Source: an uncultured Acetatifactor sp. | GTDB taxonomy: Bacteria > Bacillota > Clostridia > Lachnospirales > Lachnospiraceae | NCBI GenBank assembly: GCA_910577185.1 | Contig: CAJTLR010000077.1 | Span: 1 to 17,153, forward strand | Reading direction: 5' to 3' | Length of the DNA: 17,153 bases | Part shown: positions 7,052-13,625 of the stretch, one piece after another | Numbering within the stretch: the stretch's first letter is position 1 | Layout of the letters: each line of letters begins with the position of its first letter | Made by a program: the position numbers and the translations under genes | Notes under the pieces: generated by a model | Told to the model about the DNA's origin: nothing | What the model saw: only the letters and a program-made list of their open reading frames with translations | Databases searched by the model: none

Positions 7052-7079
7052 AACAGTTCCGTGAACCGTCTGAACTGTT
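7052..7079. repeat. Inverted repeat in the divergent intergenic region
   Basis: AACAGTTC (7052-7059) and GAACTGTT (7072-7079) form a perfect 8-base inverted repeat with a 12-base spacer that itself contains GTGAAC. It lies between the helicase and the Na/Pi transporter. It could be a dimer operator or a hairpin in the helicase leader. The symmetry is clear; the role is unknown. Confidence 0.4.
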
Positions 7080-7111
7080 ACATATTTTCGTTCTACCGCA
7101 ATGTCCTTTCC

Positions 7112-7140
7112 AGTATAACGGATTCCCGGAAAAAATACAA
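7112..7140 (-). promoter_or_regulatory. Candidate promoter for the helicase gene
   Basis: On the minus strand: TTGTAT (plus 7135-7140), a 17-base spacer, then TATACT (plus 7112-7117). An alternative nearer the gene is TTGTGA-16-TAAATT (plus 7048-7053 and 7026-7031). Both are imperfect. The 364-base gap 6987-7350 otherwise holds the inverted repeat at 7052-7079 and the transporter promoter. Confidence 0.35.
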
Positions 7141-7298
7141 GAAAAAAACCGCTGACAGCTTCCCGGTCCCCATGTTATGTTCGGGACAAAAAAGGGAGTC
7201 GTCTGCGTGGGAAATCCCCATGTTTATATGGTCGTCAGTACGATTTTCCTGGTTGAAAATCCGCCTTTTTGTACACCCAAAAAAGTTTCTTTGGATTT

Positions 7299-7326
7299 TT
7301 GCCTGAAAATATGGGAAACATAAAAT
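7299..7326 (+). promoter_or_regulatory. Candidate promoter for the Na/Pi transporter gene
   Basis: TTGCCT (7299-7304), a 16-base spacer and TAAAAT (7321-7326) lie just before the ribosome binding site AGGAGA at 7338-7343. The very short leader this implies makes it uncertain. Confidence 0.35.
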
Positions 7327-7350
7327 ATAAAAGAATCAGGAGACAAATTT

Positions 7351-9102
7351 ATGGACATCTTTAACGCACTGACACTGATGGGTGGATTAAGTTTATTTCT
7401 TTTCGGCATGAATATTATGGGCCAGGCCCTGGAACGGCGGGCAGGAGGACAACTGCGTTCCCTCCTGGGAAAATTCACCACCGGAAGGGTTGCCGGCATT
7501 CTGACCGGACTTTGTGTCACGGCTGTCATTCAGAGTTCCTCTGCCACCACGGTCATGGTGGTAGGTTTTGTCAATTCCGGCCTTATGACGCTGCGGCAGG
7601 CCGTCAATGTGATCATGGGAGCCAATGTGGGCACCACAGTCACGGCATGGATATTGAGCCTGGCCGGAATCGACAGCGGCAATCTGTTTATCCGGCTGCT
7701 GAAACCATCTTCTTTCACTCCCGTACTGGCCCTGACCGGAATCATCTTTTACATGTTCTGCCGGGATGGAAAGAAAAAGGACACCGGAACCATCTTTCTG
7801 GGATTTGCCACACTGATGTTCGGCATGGAGACAATGTCCGGGGCAGTGTCGGGGCTTTCCGATATTCCCGCTTTCCAGAATCTCTTTCTCCTATTCCGCA
7901 ATCCCATTCTGGGAGTACTTGCCGGTGCCATCCTGACTGCCATCATCCAGTCCAGTTCCGCGTCTGTGGGTATTCTCCAGGCGCTGGCGGTCACGGGCCA
8001 GGTTTCCTACGGCGCTGCCGTTCCCATTATCATGGGGCAGAATATCGGTACCTGTCTCACGGCCATGATTTCATCGGTGGGCGCCAACAAAAACGCGAAA
8101 CGGGCCGCCCTGGTACATTTATCCTTCAATGTGATCGGCACTGCGTTCTGGATGCTGGTGTTCTGTCTTGCCAGGGCCTTTTTCAGCCTGGAATTTCTGT
8201 CGGAGCCGGCCTCCCTTTTCGGTATTGCCGCGGCACACTCTGTTTTCAATCTTCTCTGTATGGTGCTGATGCTGCCCATGTCCGGTTTTCTGGAAAAGCT
8301 GGTGACCAGACTGGTTCCCGAGGAAAAACAGACCGAAAGTTATATGGAGCTGGATGACAGATTTTTCACTGCCCCTTCCATCGCCCTGGAACGCTGCCGC
8401 AAGGTGACTGCCGACATGGCATATACCGCCGTGGCCTCCCTGAAAGAGGGCATTGCTTCCCTGAAAGATTTTTCCCCGGAGCTGGCTTCTTCCATACGGG
8501 AAAAAGAAGAAAAAACTGACTATTATGAGGATATTTTAGGCACTTATCTTGTAAAGCTCAGCACCATGCAGATCAGCGGCCCGGACAGCATGGAAGCGGC
8601 AAAACTGCTGAAACTGATCGGGGACTTTGAGCGCATTTCAGATCATGCCGTAAACCTTCTGGAAGCCGCAGAAGAAATACAGAATAAAAATTTACGTTTT
8701 ACCGATACTGCCGTCACCGAACTGGAAATATTATTTTCTGCCATCAGCGAAATCCTGGATCTTGCCCTGGCGGCATCCGTGGAGGATGACCTGCAGGCCG
8801 CTTCCATGGTAGAACCCCTGGAGCAGGTCATTGACCGTCTTAAGGAAAAAATGCGTACCAGCCACATTCTCCGTCTTCAGCAGGGAGGCTGTTCCATGGA
8901 AGCCGGTTTTGTATGGTCAGACATGCTGACGGACCTGGAACGTACCTCCGACCATTGCTCCAACATTGCCGGATGCGTGCTGGATATCGCGCACCAGAGC
9001 ATGAACTTACATGAATCCCTGCGTGAAATCCGAAACGACAGCCAGGAATACCGGCAGAAATTTCAGGAATATAAAGAGAAATATTTATCTGTCCTGAAAT
9101 AA
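7351..9102 (+). CDS. Na+/phosphate cotransporter family protein with PhoU-like C-terminus
   Basis: This 583-residue inner-membrane protein of the NptA/YjbB (Na/Pi cotransporter II) family would couple sodium and phosphate movement. The membrane half (about 1-310) carries the two inverted-repeat signatures of the family, QSSSATT at 61-67 and QSSSAS at 200-205, plus repeated GANVGTT (90-96) and GQNIGT motifs. After a linker, residues of about 340-570 are helical and charged, with the paired KLLKLIGDFERISDHAVN and DMLTDLERTSDHCSN motifs of PhoU-like domains, so transport is probably tuned by a PhoU-type cytosolic regulator fused to the channel. ATG 7351 is preceded by AGGAGA seven bases upstream. 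The gene stands alone, divergent from the helicase, with no nearby pst or pho genes. Some YjbB-type proteins export rather than import phosphate; direction cannot be decided here. Confidence 0.92.
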   Translation: MDIFNALTLMGGLSLFLFGMNIMGQALERRAGGQLRSLLGKFTTGRVAGILTGLCVTAVIQSSSATTVMVVGFVNSGLMTLRQAVNVIMGANVGTTVTAWILSLAGIDSGNLFIRLLKPSSFTPVLALTGIIFYMFCRDGKKKDTGTIFLGFATLMFGMETMSGAVSGLSDIPAFQNLFLLFRNPILGVLAGAILTAIIQSSSASVGILQALAVTGQVSYGAAVPIIMGQNIGTCLTAMISSVGANKNAKRAALVHLSFNVIGTAFWMLVFCLARAFFSLEFLSEPASLFGIAAAHSVFNLLCMVLMLPMSGFLEKLVTRLVPEEKQTESYMELDDRFFTAPSIALERCRKVTADMAYTAVASLKEGIASLKDFSPELASSIREKEEKTDYYEDILGTYLVKLSTMQISGPDSMEAAKLLKLIGDFERISDHAVNLLEAAEEIQNKNLRFTDTAVTELEILFSAISEILDLALAASVEDDLQAASMVEPLEQVIDRLKEKMRTSHILRLQQGGCSMEAGFVWSDMLTDLERTSDHCSNIAGCVLDIAHQSMNLHESLREIRNDSQEYRQKFQEYKEKYLSVLK

Positions 9103-9441
9103 CTGCCCTCTGTGTTTCCTCCCCCCATCAGCGCGTCAAAAGTCCCTGACACATTCAGCCGTCCATCCCCGCTGATGTCAGGTTCGTGTCACGGACTGCC
9201 AATGCTATTGCTCCCGGCCCTGAATATGGCCTCTGTGTTTCCTGAACTTCCCGAATCAGCGGTGCTTCCCACATCGCTGTCCTTCCCGGAAAGGCAAAGA
9301 TACTAAGCAAAAAATACTGATAACCCTACCAACTTTTCCCGGTTCATTCTCTGCAAACTACATCCTATCCAATTATCTTTATCCATTTTCGGAAAAGTGT
9401 TCCTACTGCATAAAATTTGAAGCATAATGCATATTTATGGG
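9103..9441. other. Intergenic stretch without a recognisable gene
   Basis: No convincing ORF. It contains repeat copy 1 (9127-9197) and two exact 13-base copies of CTCTGTGTTTCCT at 9108-9120 and 9231-9243 that bracket that copy. No clear terminator for the transporter gene was found. From about 9300 the sequence turns markedly AT-rich. Confidence 0.5.
9127..9197. repeat. Dispersed intergenic repeat, copy 1
   Basis: This copy shares ATCAGCGCGTCAAAAGTCCC and ACATTCAGCCG with copy 2 at 10457-10528, colinear with one single-base indel. Internally it has two interlocked inverted repeats in the order A-B-A'-B': ATCAGCG (9127-9133) with CGCTGAT (9170-9176), and AGTCCCTGACAC (9141-9152) with GTGTCACGGACT (9186-9197, 10 of 12 complementary). 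That order allows a pseudoknot or two alternative hairpins in RNA. Confidence 0.8.
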
Positions 9442-9951
9442 TTAAAACAATTTCTTAACAATTATATCTGCACATTCATCTGCACTGAACAAACTTGTAT
9501 CTACCCGCAACGTATATTCTATATTTTTTGCCATCAATTCATGTTGTTCATCGGATTGACTTTCGTATCTATCTCCACGCATGATATTTCTTTTTCTGCA
9601 TACATCCAGCGGACAATATACTTCAACCAAATCCAGTGGATTATTTTTCAATATTTCCAGCAACTGCTGATAATGAGGCGTTATTTCTTCTCTTTCAACC
9701 AGTATGCCGTCAATAAGAATATTTTTTCCCATATCTGAATAGAGCTTTGCAGCATGGTACATCATAATGATAACTTCGCTAAGATATTTCCAATAGTTTT
9801 CACGCAAATATTTATCCCCTATCATCTCCTGAAATAAATCATTTGCAACAACGTAAAAGAATATGTCATCACGCTCCTGAAGGGCTTCGACTATCGATGT
9901 TTTCCCTGCACTCGTTACTCCGTTCAAAAAAATAATACGTCCTTTATCCAT
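9442..9951 (-). CDS. CPT-like (chloramphenicol phosphotransferase-like) P-loop kinase
   Basis: This 169-residue P-loop kinase resembles the chloramphenicol phosphotransferase family, which belongs to the same broad group as zeta toxins. The signature GRIIFLNGVTSAGKTSI carries the Walker A at 11-18 (K17, T18). D38 in ANDLF sits where CPT has its general-base aspartate. RGDRYES and a closing RVDTSLFSADECADII match the family's arginine-containing lid and its EVDT...ECA end. Length agrees with about 178 residues for CPT. ATG 9951 follows GAGGTGAT, a good ribosome binding site. Upstream is an AT-rich inverted repeat (TTTATAT/ATATAAA, 9975-9994). The gene sits in AT-rich accessory DNA between two copies of an intergenic repeat, so acquisition by transfer is likely. 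The substrate is unknown; antibiotic phosphorylation should not be assumed. Confidence 0.78.
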   Translation of the reverse strand: MDKGRIIFLNGVTSAGKTSIVEALQERDDIFFYVVANDLFQEMIGDKYLRENYWKYLSEVIIMMYHAAKLYSDMGKNILIDGILVEREEITPHYQQLLEILKNNPLDLVEVYCPLDVCRKRNIMRGDRYESQSDEQHELMAKNIEYTLRVDTSLFSADECADIIVKKLF

Positions 9952-10065
9952 TTTATCACCTCAAAATAATCTAATTTATATATTTGAATATAAAATATCT
10001 CCCTTTCACCCGCAATGCATATGGATTGCCCCATTTTCACTGAGTACACAATTCCGAAAAGAGAG

Positions 10066-10416
10066 TTATCTTTCCCAGCCTTGCAAGAATATTGGCTTTG
10101 CGCTTATTGATAACACTTCCGCGTTATGCCTGATGTTTATCCCATTCGGCGCGGCTCTTTTCACTGCAGGCCACATAACCGCAGGAAAATCGCGCAAAAC
10201 AAAGGATCTGCATCGTTTGCTGCCAGTAAAAAAGAACTTATAAAAATCACCCATTTCACGGCTGGCAAAATGAGTGACTTTCCAGTTTTTATAAATACGT
10301 CTCCTAATTTACAGATGCCTGTGCTTAGCACCATCTACAATATCAAAGTTAAGCTTTTCAGGATGTGTCCCCCAATCTTGCTCTTTCCAAACGCGTACAT
10401 AATCAGATATGGGCAT
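10066..10416 (-). pseudogene. Unrecognised ORF of about 116 codons broken by one stop
   Basis: From ATG 10416 the minus strand reads 35 residues (MPISDYVRVWKEQDWGTHPE through GAKHRHL) to a TAA at 10309-10311. It then continues in the same frame with no further stop, through KNWKVTHFASREMGDFYKFF, to a TGA-type end after FLQGWER at 10066. The composition on both sides of the stop is protein-like, so one nonsense change in an ancestral ORF is plausible. No Shine-Dalgarno precedes 10416, and no family was recognised. It could equally be two chance ORFs. The rest of 9952-10678 holds repeat copy 2 and nothing else I can support. Confidence 0.25.
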
Positions 10417-10456
10417 CTATAAATGTTGTACAACTTGACTTCATTCTCACACCCCA

Positions 10457-10528
10457 ATCAGCGCGTCAAAAGTCCCGAGTACATTCAGCCGGCCATATCC
10501 CGTTGATGTCAAGTAATTGTCACGTACT
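10457..10528. repeat. Dispersed intergenic repeat, copy 2
   Basis: This is the partner of the copy at 9127-9197. The first 20 bases are identical, and ACATTCAGCCG, TTGATGTCA/CTGATGTCA and GTCAC-ACT are kept in order. The outer pairing A/A' is still possible in plus-strand RNA through a G-U pair (ATCAGCG with CGTTGAT). The second stem has changed: AGTAC (10478-10482) now pairs with GTACT (10524-10528). Confidence 0.8.
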
Positions 10529-10678
10529 TTTTTCACTTTTTTTAGAACCGAGAACCCGCAAACCCGCATAACTTCGTTGGGTTGATGGTAAATAATTGCT
10601 AAGTACAGTAAAATCTGATAGTAAGTTATTGTCATGTTAGATTATCTGAAATTTACACTTATTACTATTCTATTAAAA

Positions 10679-11089
10679 TTATTCCAATAATGCCACAAAC
10701 TCGCTTGGATTGAAAATCCTTGTTTTAGCTTCCTTAAAATCTTTCAAATTACATGTCACCAGACAATCTGCGTTTACCATTCTGGCACATTCATCCTGCA
10801 GACAATCTTCAAAATCTTTAAATTGTATATTTTCTATTGCCTCTAACACCTATTCATGCGAAGCACCTGTTACCGTCAATATCTTGCAAATATCTTTTAA
10901 CCACTTTCGCTTTCCCTCATCCGGAATCCGAAGAGAATACCATATAATAGACAACGAATGAAAAGCAATATAGCCATCAACTTTTCCTTGTGAGCATTAA
11001 TCCATAACTGTTTTTGAAGAATCCCGATACTTGTCTTCCCGGTCTGTGATATAGTTTAATATAACATTAGTGTCAATTAACGCCACCAT
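10679..11089 (-). pseudogene. PIN-domain (VapC-like) toxin gene inactivated by two stop codons
   Basis: Reading from ATG 11089 gives MVALIDTNVILNYITDRE, a classic PIN-domain start with the first catalytic aspartate (D6). One continuous frame runs to TAA at 10679, with no frameshift, through GYIAFHSLSIIWYSL, FKDFEDCLQ (acidic pair) and NADCLVTCNLKDF (last aspartate). Two in-frame stops break it: TAA at 10997-10999, after 30 codons, and TAG at 10850-10852. The intact form, about 136 residues, would be a metal-dependent RNase toxin. Its start overlaps the antitoxin gene by 17 bases, the usual layout of a type II toxin-antitoxin operon. Both stops can arise from single base changes, so decay by point mutation after loss of selection is likely. 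High confidence in family and in the stops; programmed readthrough is unlikely with two. Confidence 0.88.
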
Positions 11090-11339
11090 ATTTCTCTTCC
11101 ATCGCCTCCTTTCTGACTTGTTCATAATCATAATCCTTCGGGAATGGATACTTGTTCTTCAGTTCCTCCATGTGTAAAAATGCCTGTCTTTTTTCTGATA
11201 ATAAATTTTGTCCCCTGGATATTTCCCCTGTTCTTCTGGTTACTATATTAAACTGCCTGATCATATCTATAAAAAACTTAACACTGTCATCATCTGGTAA
11301 AGAGTCAATCATGGCATATGCTTCCTGTCGCAAAGTCAT
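11073..11339 (-). CDS. Antitoxin of a PIN-type toxin-antitoxin pair (now without working toxin)
   Basis: This gene encodes 88 residues starting MTLRQEAYAMIDSLPDDDSV, the N-terminus of a small antitoxin type that commonly precedes PIN-domain toxins in Clostridia. The C-terminal half (KRQAFLHMEELKNKYPFPKD through EAMEEKYGGVN) is the charged stretch expected to wrap the toxin. ATG 11339 is chosen because GGAGG (plus 11348-11352) lies eight bases upstream; five extra upstream codons are open but lack a site. It overlaps the toxin start by 17 bases and has its own promoter (11366-11394). The reading frame is intact although the toxin is dead, so it may now act as an orphan repressor or an anti-addiction gene against related toxins, or may simply not yet have decayed. 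Confidence 0.75.
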   Translation of the reverse strand: MTLRQEAYAMIDSLPDDDSVKFFIDMIRQFNIVTRRTGEISRGQNLLSEKRQAFLHMEELKNKYPFPKDYDYEQVRKEAMEEKYGGVN

Positions 11340-11365
11340 ATATTCTACCTCCAATTCCCTCAGAA

Positions 11366-11394
11366 TTTATATTACAATCACATTGCTTTAACAA
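11366..11394 (-). promoter_or_regulatory. Promoter of the toxin-antitoxin remnant
   Basis: On the minus strand: TTGTTA (plus 11389-11394), a 17-base spacer, then TATAAA (plus 11366-11371), 27 bases upstream of the antitoxin start. Such operons are usually autoregulated here by the antitoxin; no clear operator palindrome was seen. Confidence 0.5.
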
Positions 11395-11454
11395 TTTACA
11401 TCTTTCGAAAACCTTTCGTTTATTTTTATATTATCCCCAACACTTCCCGATTCT

Positions 11455-11916
11455 TCAATTGTTTTCTACCGACAACTCTGTAGGCAGAAATCTGTCTGTG
11501 CGCTTCATCCTGGAAAGGTATTCATCTTCTTCCATGCCGTCCGCGTTTTTATACTTCACAGCATTACTGTCATACTGCTTTTTATAGGCGCTGTAGTCGT
11601 AACCCATCACCCTCATCGGCATCGCATAATCTATATGCTCCTGTGACTCGTTCCCCAGCATCACCAGTTCTATCCCATATGCAGCAGACTTTTTCCTGAC
11701 TTTTATGTTATCCCTGGATGCTGCGATTCCTTCTGCATGTTTTCTGTGCTCCAGTATGGTGGAGCTTTCCGCATCCAGGTCCTCCAACTCGTCCGGCTGT
11801 ATTACCTGCTCTCCCCCGAACAGAACTGCGTTGAAAAGGTCAGCAAATCGCTCATTATCCCTCCAGTAGTTCTTCAGTATGATATCCGTCTTCAGATTCT
11901 GTTTTTTCCTCGCCAT
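11455..11916 (-). CDS. Rpn/YhgA-like nuclease, N-terminal part only (3'-truncated)
   Basis: The product is 153 residues. It resembles the N-terminal half of Rpn-family (recombination-promoting nuclease, PD-(D/E)XK fold) proteins as found in Lachnospiraceae: an opening KNYWRDNERFADLFNAVLFGG, then VIQPDEL, the core strand ELVMLGNESQEHIDYAMPMR (83-102) and EYLSRMKRTDRFLP. Relatives then continue with a hydrophobic V-V-T-L-V-I-Y-like strand and run to about 300 residues or more. Here the chain leaves the family after P145 and ends eight residues later, so the nuclease core is incomplete and the protein is probably inactive. The promoter at 11947-11975 is strong and AAGGA lies about 12 bases before ATG 11916. 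Following the break, another frame stays open for about 25 codons but shows no family resemblance. A deletion with its endpoint near 11478 is the simplest explanation. Confidence 0.7.
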   Translation of the reverse strand: MARKKQNLKTDIILKNYWRDNERFADLFNAVLFGGEQVIQPDELEDLDAESSTILEHRKHAEGIAASRDNIKVRKKSAAYGIELVMLGNESQEHIDYAMPMRVMGYDYSAYKKQYDSNAVKYKNADGMEEDEYLSRMKRTDRFLPTELSVENN

Positions 11917-11946
11917 GCTGTATTGTTTCCTTTCTCGCCTATTTAT

Positions 11947-11975
11947 ATTATACTATTACGGCAGAGGAATTTCAA
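11947..11975 (-). promoter_or_regulatory. Strong promoter upstream of the Rpn fragment, -35 inside a hairpin loop
   Basis: On the minus strand: TTGAAA (plus 11970-11975), a 17-base spacer, then a perfect TATAAT (plus 11947-11952). A 7-base inverted repeat, GCAGAGG (11961-11967) and CCTCTGC (11981-11987), encloses the -35 box, so it may be an operator. It lacks the T-run needed for a terminator of the recombinase operon just upstream. Confidence 0.65.
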
Positions 11976-12043
11976 GGCTGCCTCTGCTTCACGATATTCC
12001 ACCACATCAATAAGCTATTTACCCGGTTGCCTTCTCGCGGAAA

Positions 12044-13621
12044 CTACTGGTCCCCCGAATCCACACTAAAATTCCATTCTATTTCTATCCTCCTGTCTTT
12101 ATAAACATATACTCTCTTAATAAATGTATCGACCACTTCCTGTGTCAGTTCCCTTATATGGGAATGCCGGATCATCTGCTTCATATCTGCTTCCAGTTTC
12201 CGGCAATCGTCCTCCAGTCCTGCAAGTCTCCCAATATCTTCACTTTCTGACAGGGATAATACAGACATCCTTTCTGTCAGTTCTTTTGCCATTTCCTGAT
12301 ACTTCGCAGCCGGAAGCCCTGTAAATGCATACTTTTCATATAAAGCATTTTTCTCTGCCTGGATCTGCTTTTCTTCCTGCCGGTATCCTTTTATTTTCTT
12401 TTTTAGCGCCTGAATTCCTGATTTTTTGATCAGCAATAGGTTCTCTTCCTGCTTCATAGCATTTCCGCGCAGCACCAATTCCTTGTGCAGCATGAAAAGC
12501 ACTGTTTCCTCCAGCAAGTCCGCGTTCATATAAGTACAACATTCCGGTATCTGAAGCAACGCATGTTTTCTGCATTCAAACCGTCTGTAACGGTTTTTTC
12601 CCCGAATCGGCCTGTAATTGAGCGAATACCCGCATCCCCCGCAAAACAGCCTTCCGGTAAGCGGATGCTTTTCTCGGTTTCTCTTTGTGGAATGTCCTGG
12701 TTTAAAGGCTGAAACCTGCTCAAAAACATCTTTTGATACCAACGCCTCATGGTGAGCAGGTATGACTTTCCAATCCTTCCTGGAAACAGCCTCGCGCTCC
12801 TTGCTTCCCACAGATTTTCTCATAGTTTTCCCATATGCCATCTCGCCAAGATAAAAACGATTATTCAGGATGGTTCTGACTGCCTGTCCGCTCCACGCAT
12901 GTAGTTTTCCGTCCTGGTTTTCTTTTCCGGGCTTTCTGATCTGCATAATTGTCGGCACATGTTCCTCGTAAAGCTGTCTTGCAATCTGAACACTGCTTTT
13001 CCCCTGTAGGGCAAGCGAAAAGATATACCTCACGATTTCTGCCTCTTTCTCATTTACTATGACGGCATTTTTCCTTTCACTGCTTTTTGCATATCCGAAA
13101 GGAACCTGTCCAAAGACATATTCCCCGCTCATACACTTACTTTCTATGGAAGCCTTCACCTTAACCGATATATCCTTACTGTACATATCATACAAAAGCG
13201 TCCGGAAAGCCGTATCGATCTCAATCGTGCTTCCATGGTGTTCCCTGCTGTCATAGCGATCGTTTATCGCAATAAACCGAATACCCAGGAACGGAAATAT
13301 CTGATTCAGATATGTTCCCATCTCAATATAGTCCCTTGAAAAACGTGACATATCCTTCACAACAATACAATGAATGCGGTTTGCCCTCATTTCCTTTAGC
13401 AGTTCCTGCATCCCCGGCCTTTCCATACTGGTGCCGGTGTACCCGTCATCGCTGAATTCCATGACTTCATATTCTGCAAGCTCATGGTTGTGATATATGT
13501 ATTCGAGTATCTGTTTTCTCTGATTTCCAATACTATTGCTCTCATCCTGAATAAAGCTGCCATCGCAGGAAGTATCTTTGTCTTCTAAGGATAACCGCAG
13601 ATATATTGCCAATATCCCCAT
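12044..13621 (-). CDS. Large serine recombinase 1 (525 residues, intact)
   Basis: This TnpX-type large serine recombinase cuts DNA through a covalent phosphoserine and can insert or excise an element without a tyrosine integrase. The N-terminal resolvase domain (about 1-150) has Y-L-R-L-S with nucleophile S11, then GYTGTSMERP and VVKDMSRFSRDYIEMG. The recombinase domain (about 170-300) contains GYAKSSERKN and AWSGQAVRTILNNRFYLG. A zinc ribbon uses C327, C330, C350 and C361 or C362, and a coiled coil follows from about 390 to 470. All parts are present, so it should be active. ATG 13621 lies four bases after the stop of recombinase 2, whose last codons provide GGGAGGG as ribosome binding site, so the two are translationally coupled. 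It is the last gene of the three-recombinase operon. Confidence 0.93.
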   Translation of the reverse strand: MGILAIYLRLSLEDKDTSCDGSFIQDESNSIGNQRKQILEYIYHNHELAEYEVMEFSDDGYTGTSMERPGMQELLKEMRANRIHCIVVKDMSRFSRDYIEMGTYLNQIFPFLGIRFIAINDRYDSREHHGSTIEIDTAFRTLLYDMYSKDISVKVKASIESKCMSGEYVFGQVPFGYAKSSERKNAVIVNEKEAEIVRYIFSLALQGKSSVQIARQLYEEHVPTIMQIRKPGKENQDGKLHAWSGQAVRTILNNRFYLGEMAYGKTMRKSVGSKEREAVSRKDWKVIPAHHEALVSKDVFEQVSAFKPGHSTKRNREKHPLTGRLFCGGCGYSLNYRPIRGKNRYRRFECRKHALLQIPECCTYMNADLLEETVLFMLHKELVLRGNAMKQEENLLLIKKSGIQALKKKIKGYRQEEKQIQAEKNALYEKYAFTGLPAAKYQEMAKELTERMSVLSLSESEDIGRLAGLEDDCRKLEADMKQMIRHSHIRELTQEVVDTFIKRVYVYKDRRIEIEWNFSVDSGDQ

Positions 13622-13625
13622 CCAC

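Noticed and set aside
9127..9197. Dockerin-like coding sequence on the minus strand (DISGDGRLNVSGTFDALMG)
   Set aside because: The calcium-loop resemblance is broken in copy 2 (TSTGYGRLNVLGTFDALIG), there is no surrounding ORF, and the inverted repeats explain the conservation better.
11961..11987. Terminator of the recombinase operon
   Set aside because: The 7-pair hairpin has no T-run on the minus strand and encloses a -35 box, so an operator is more likely.
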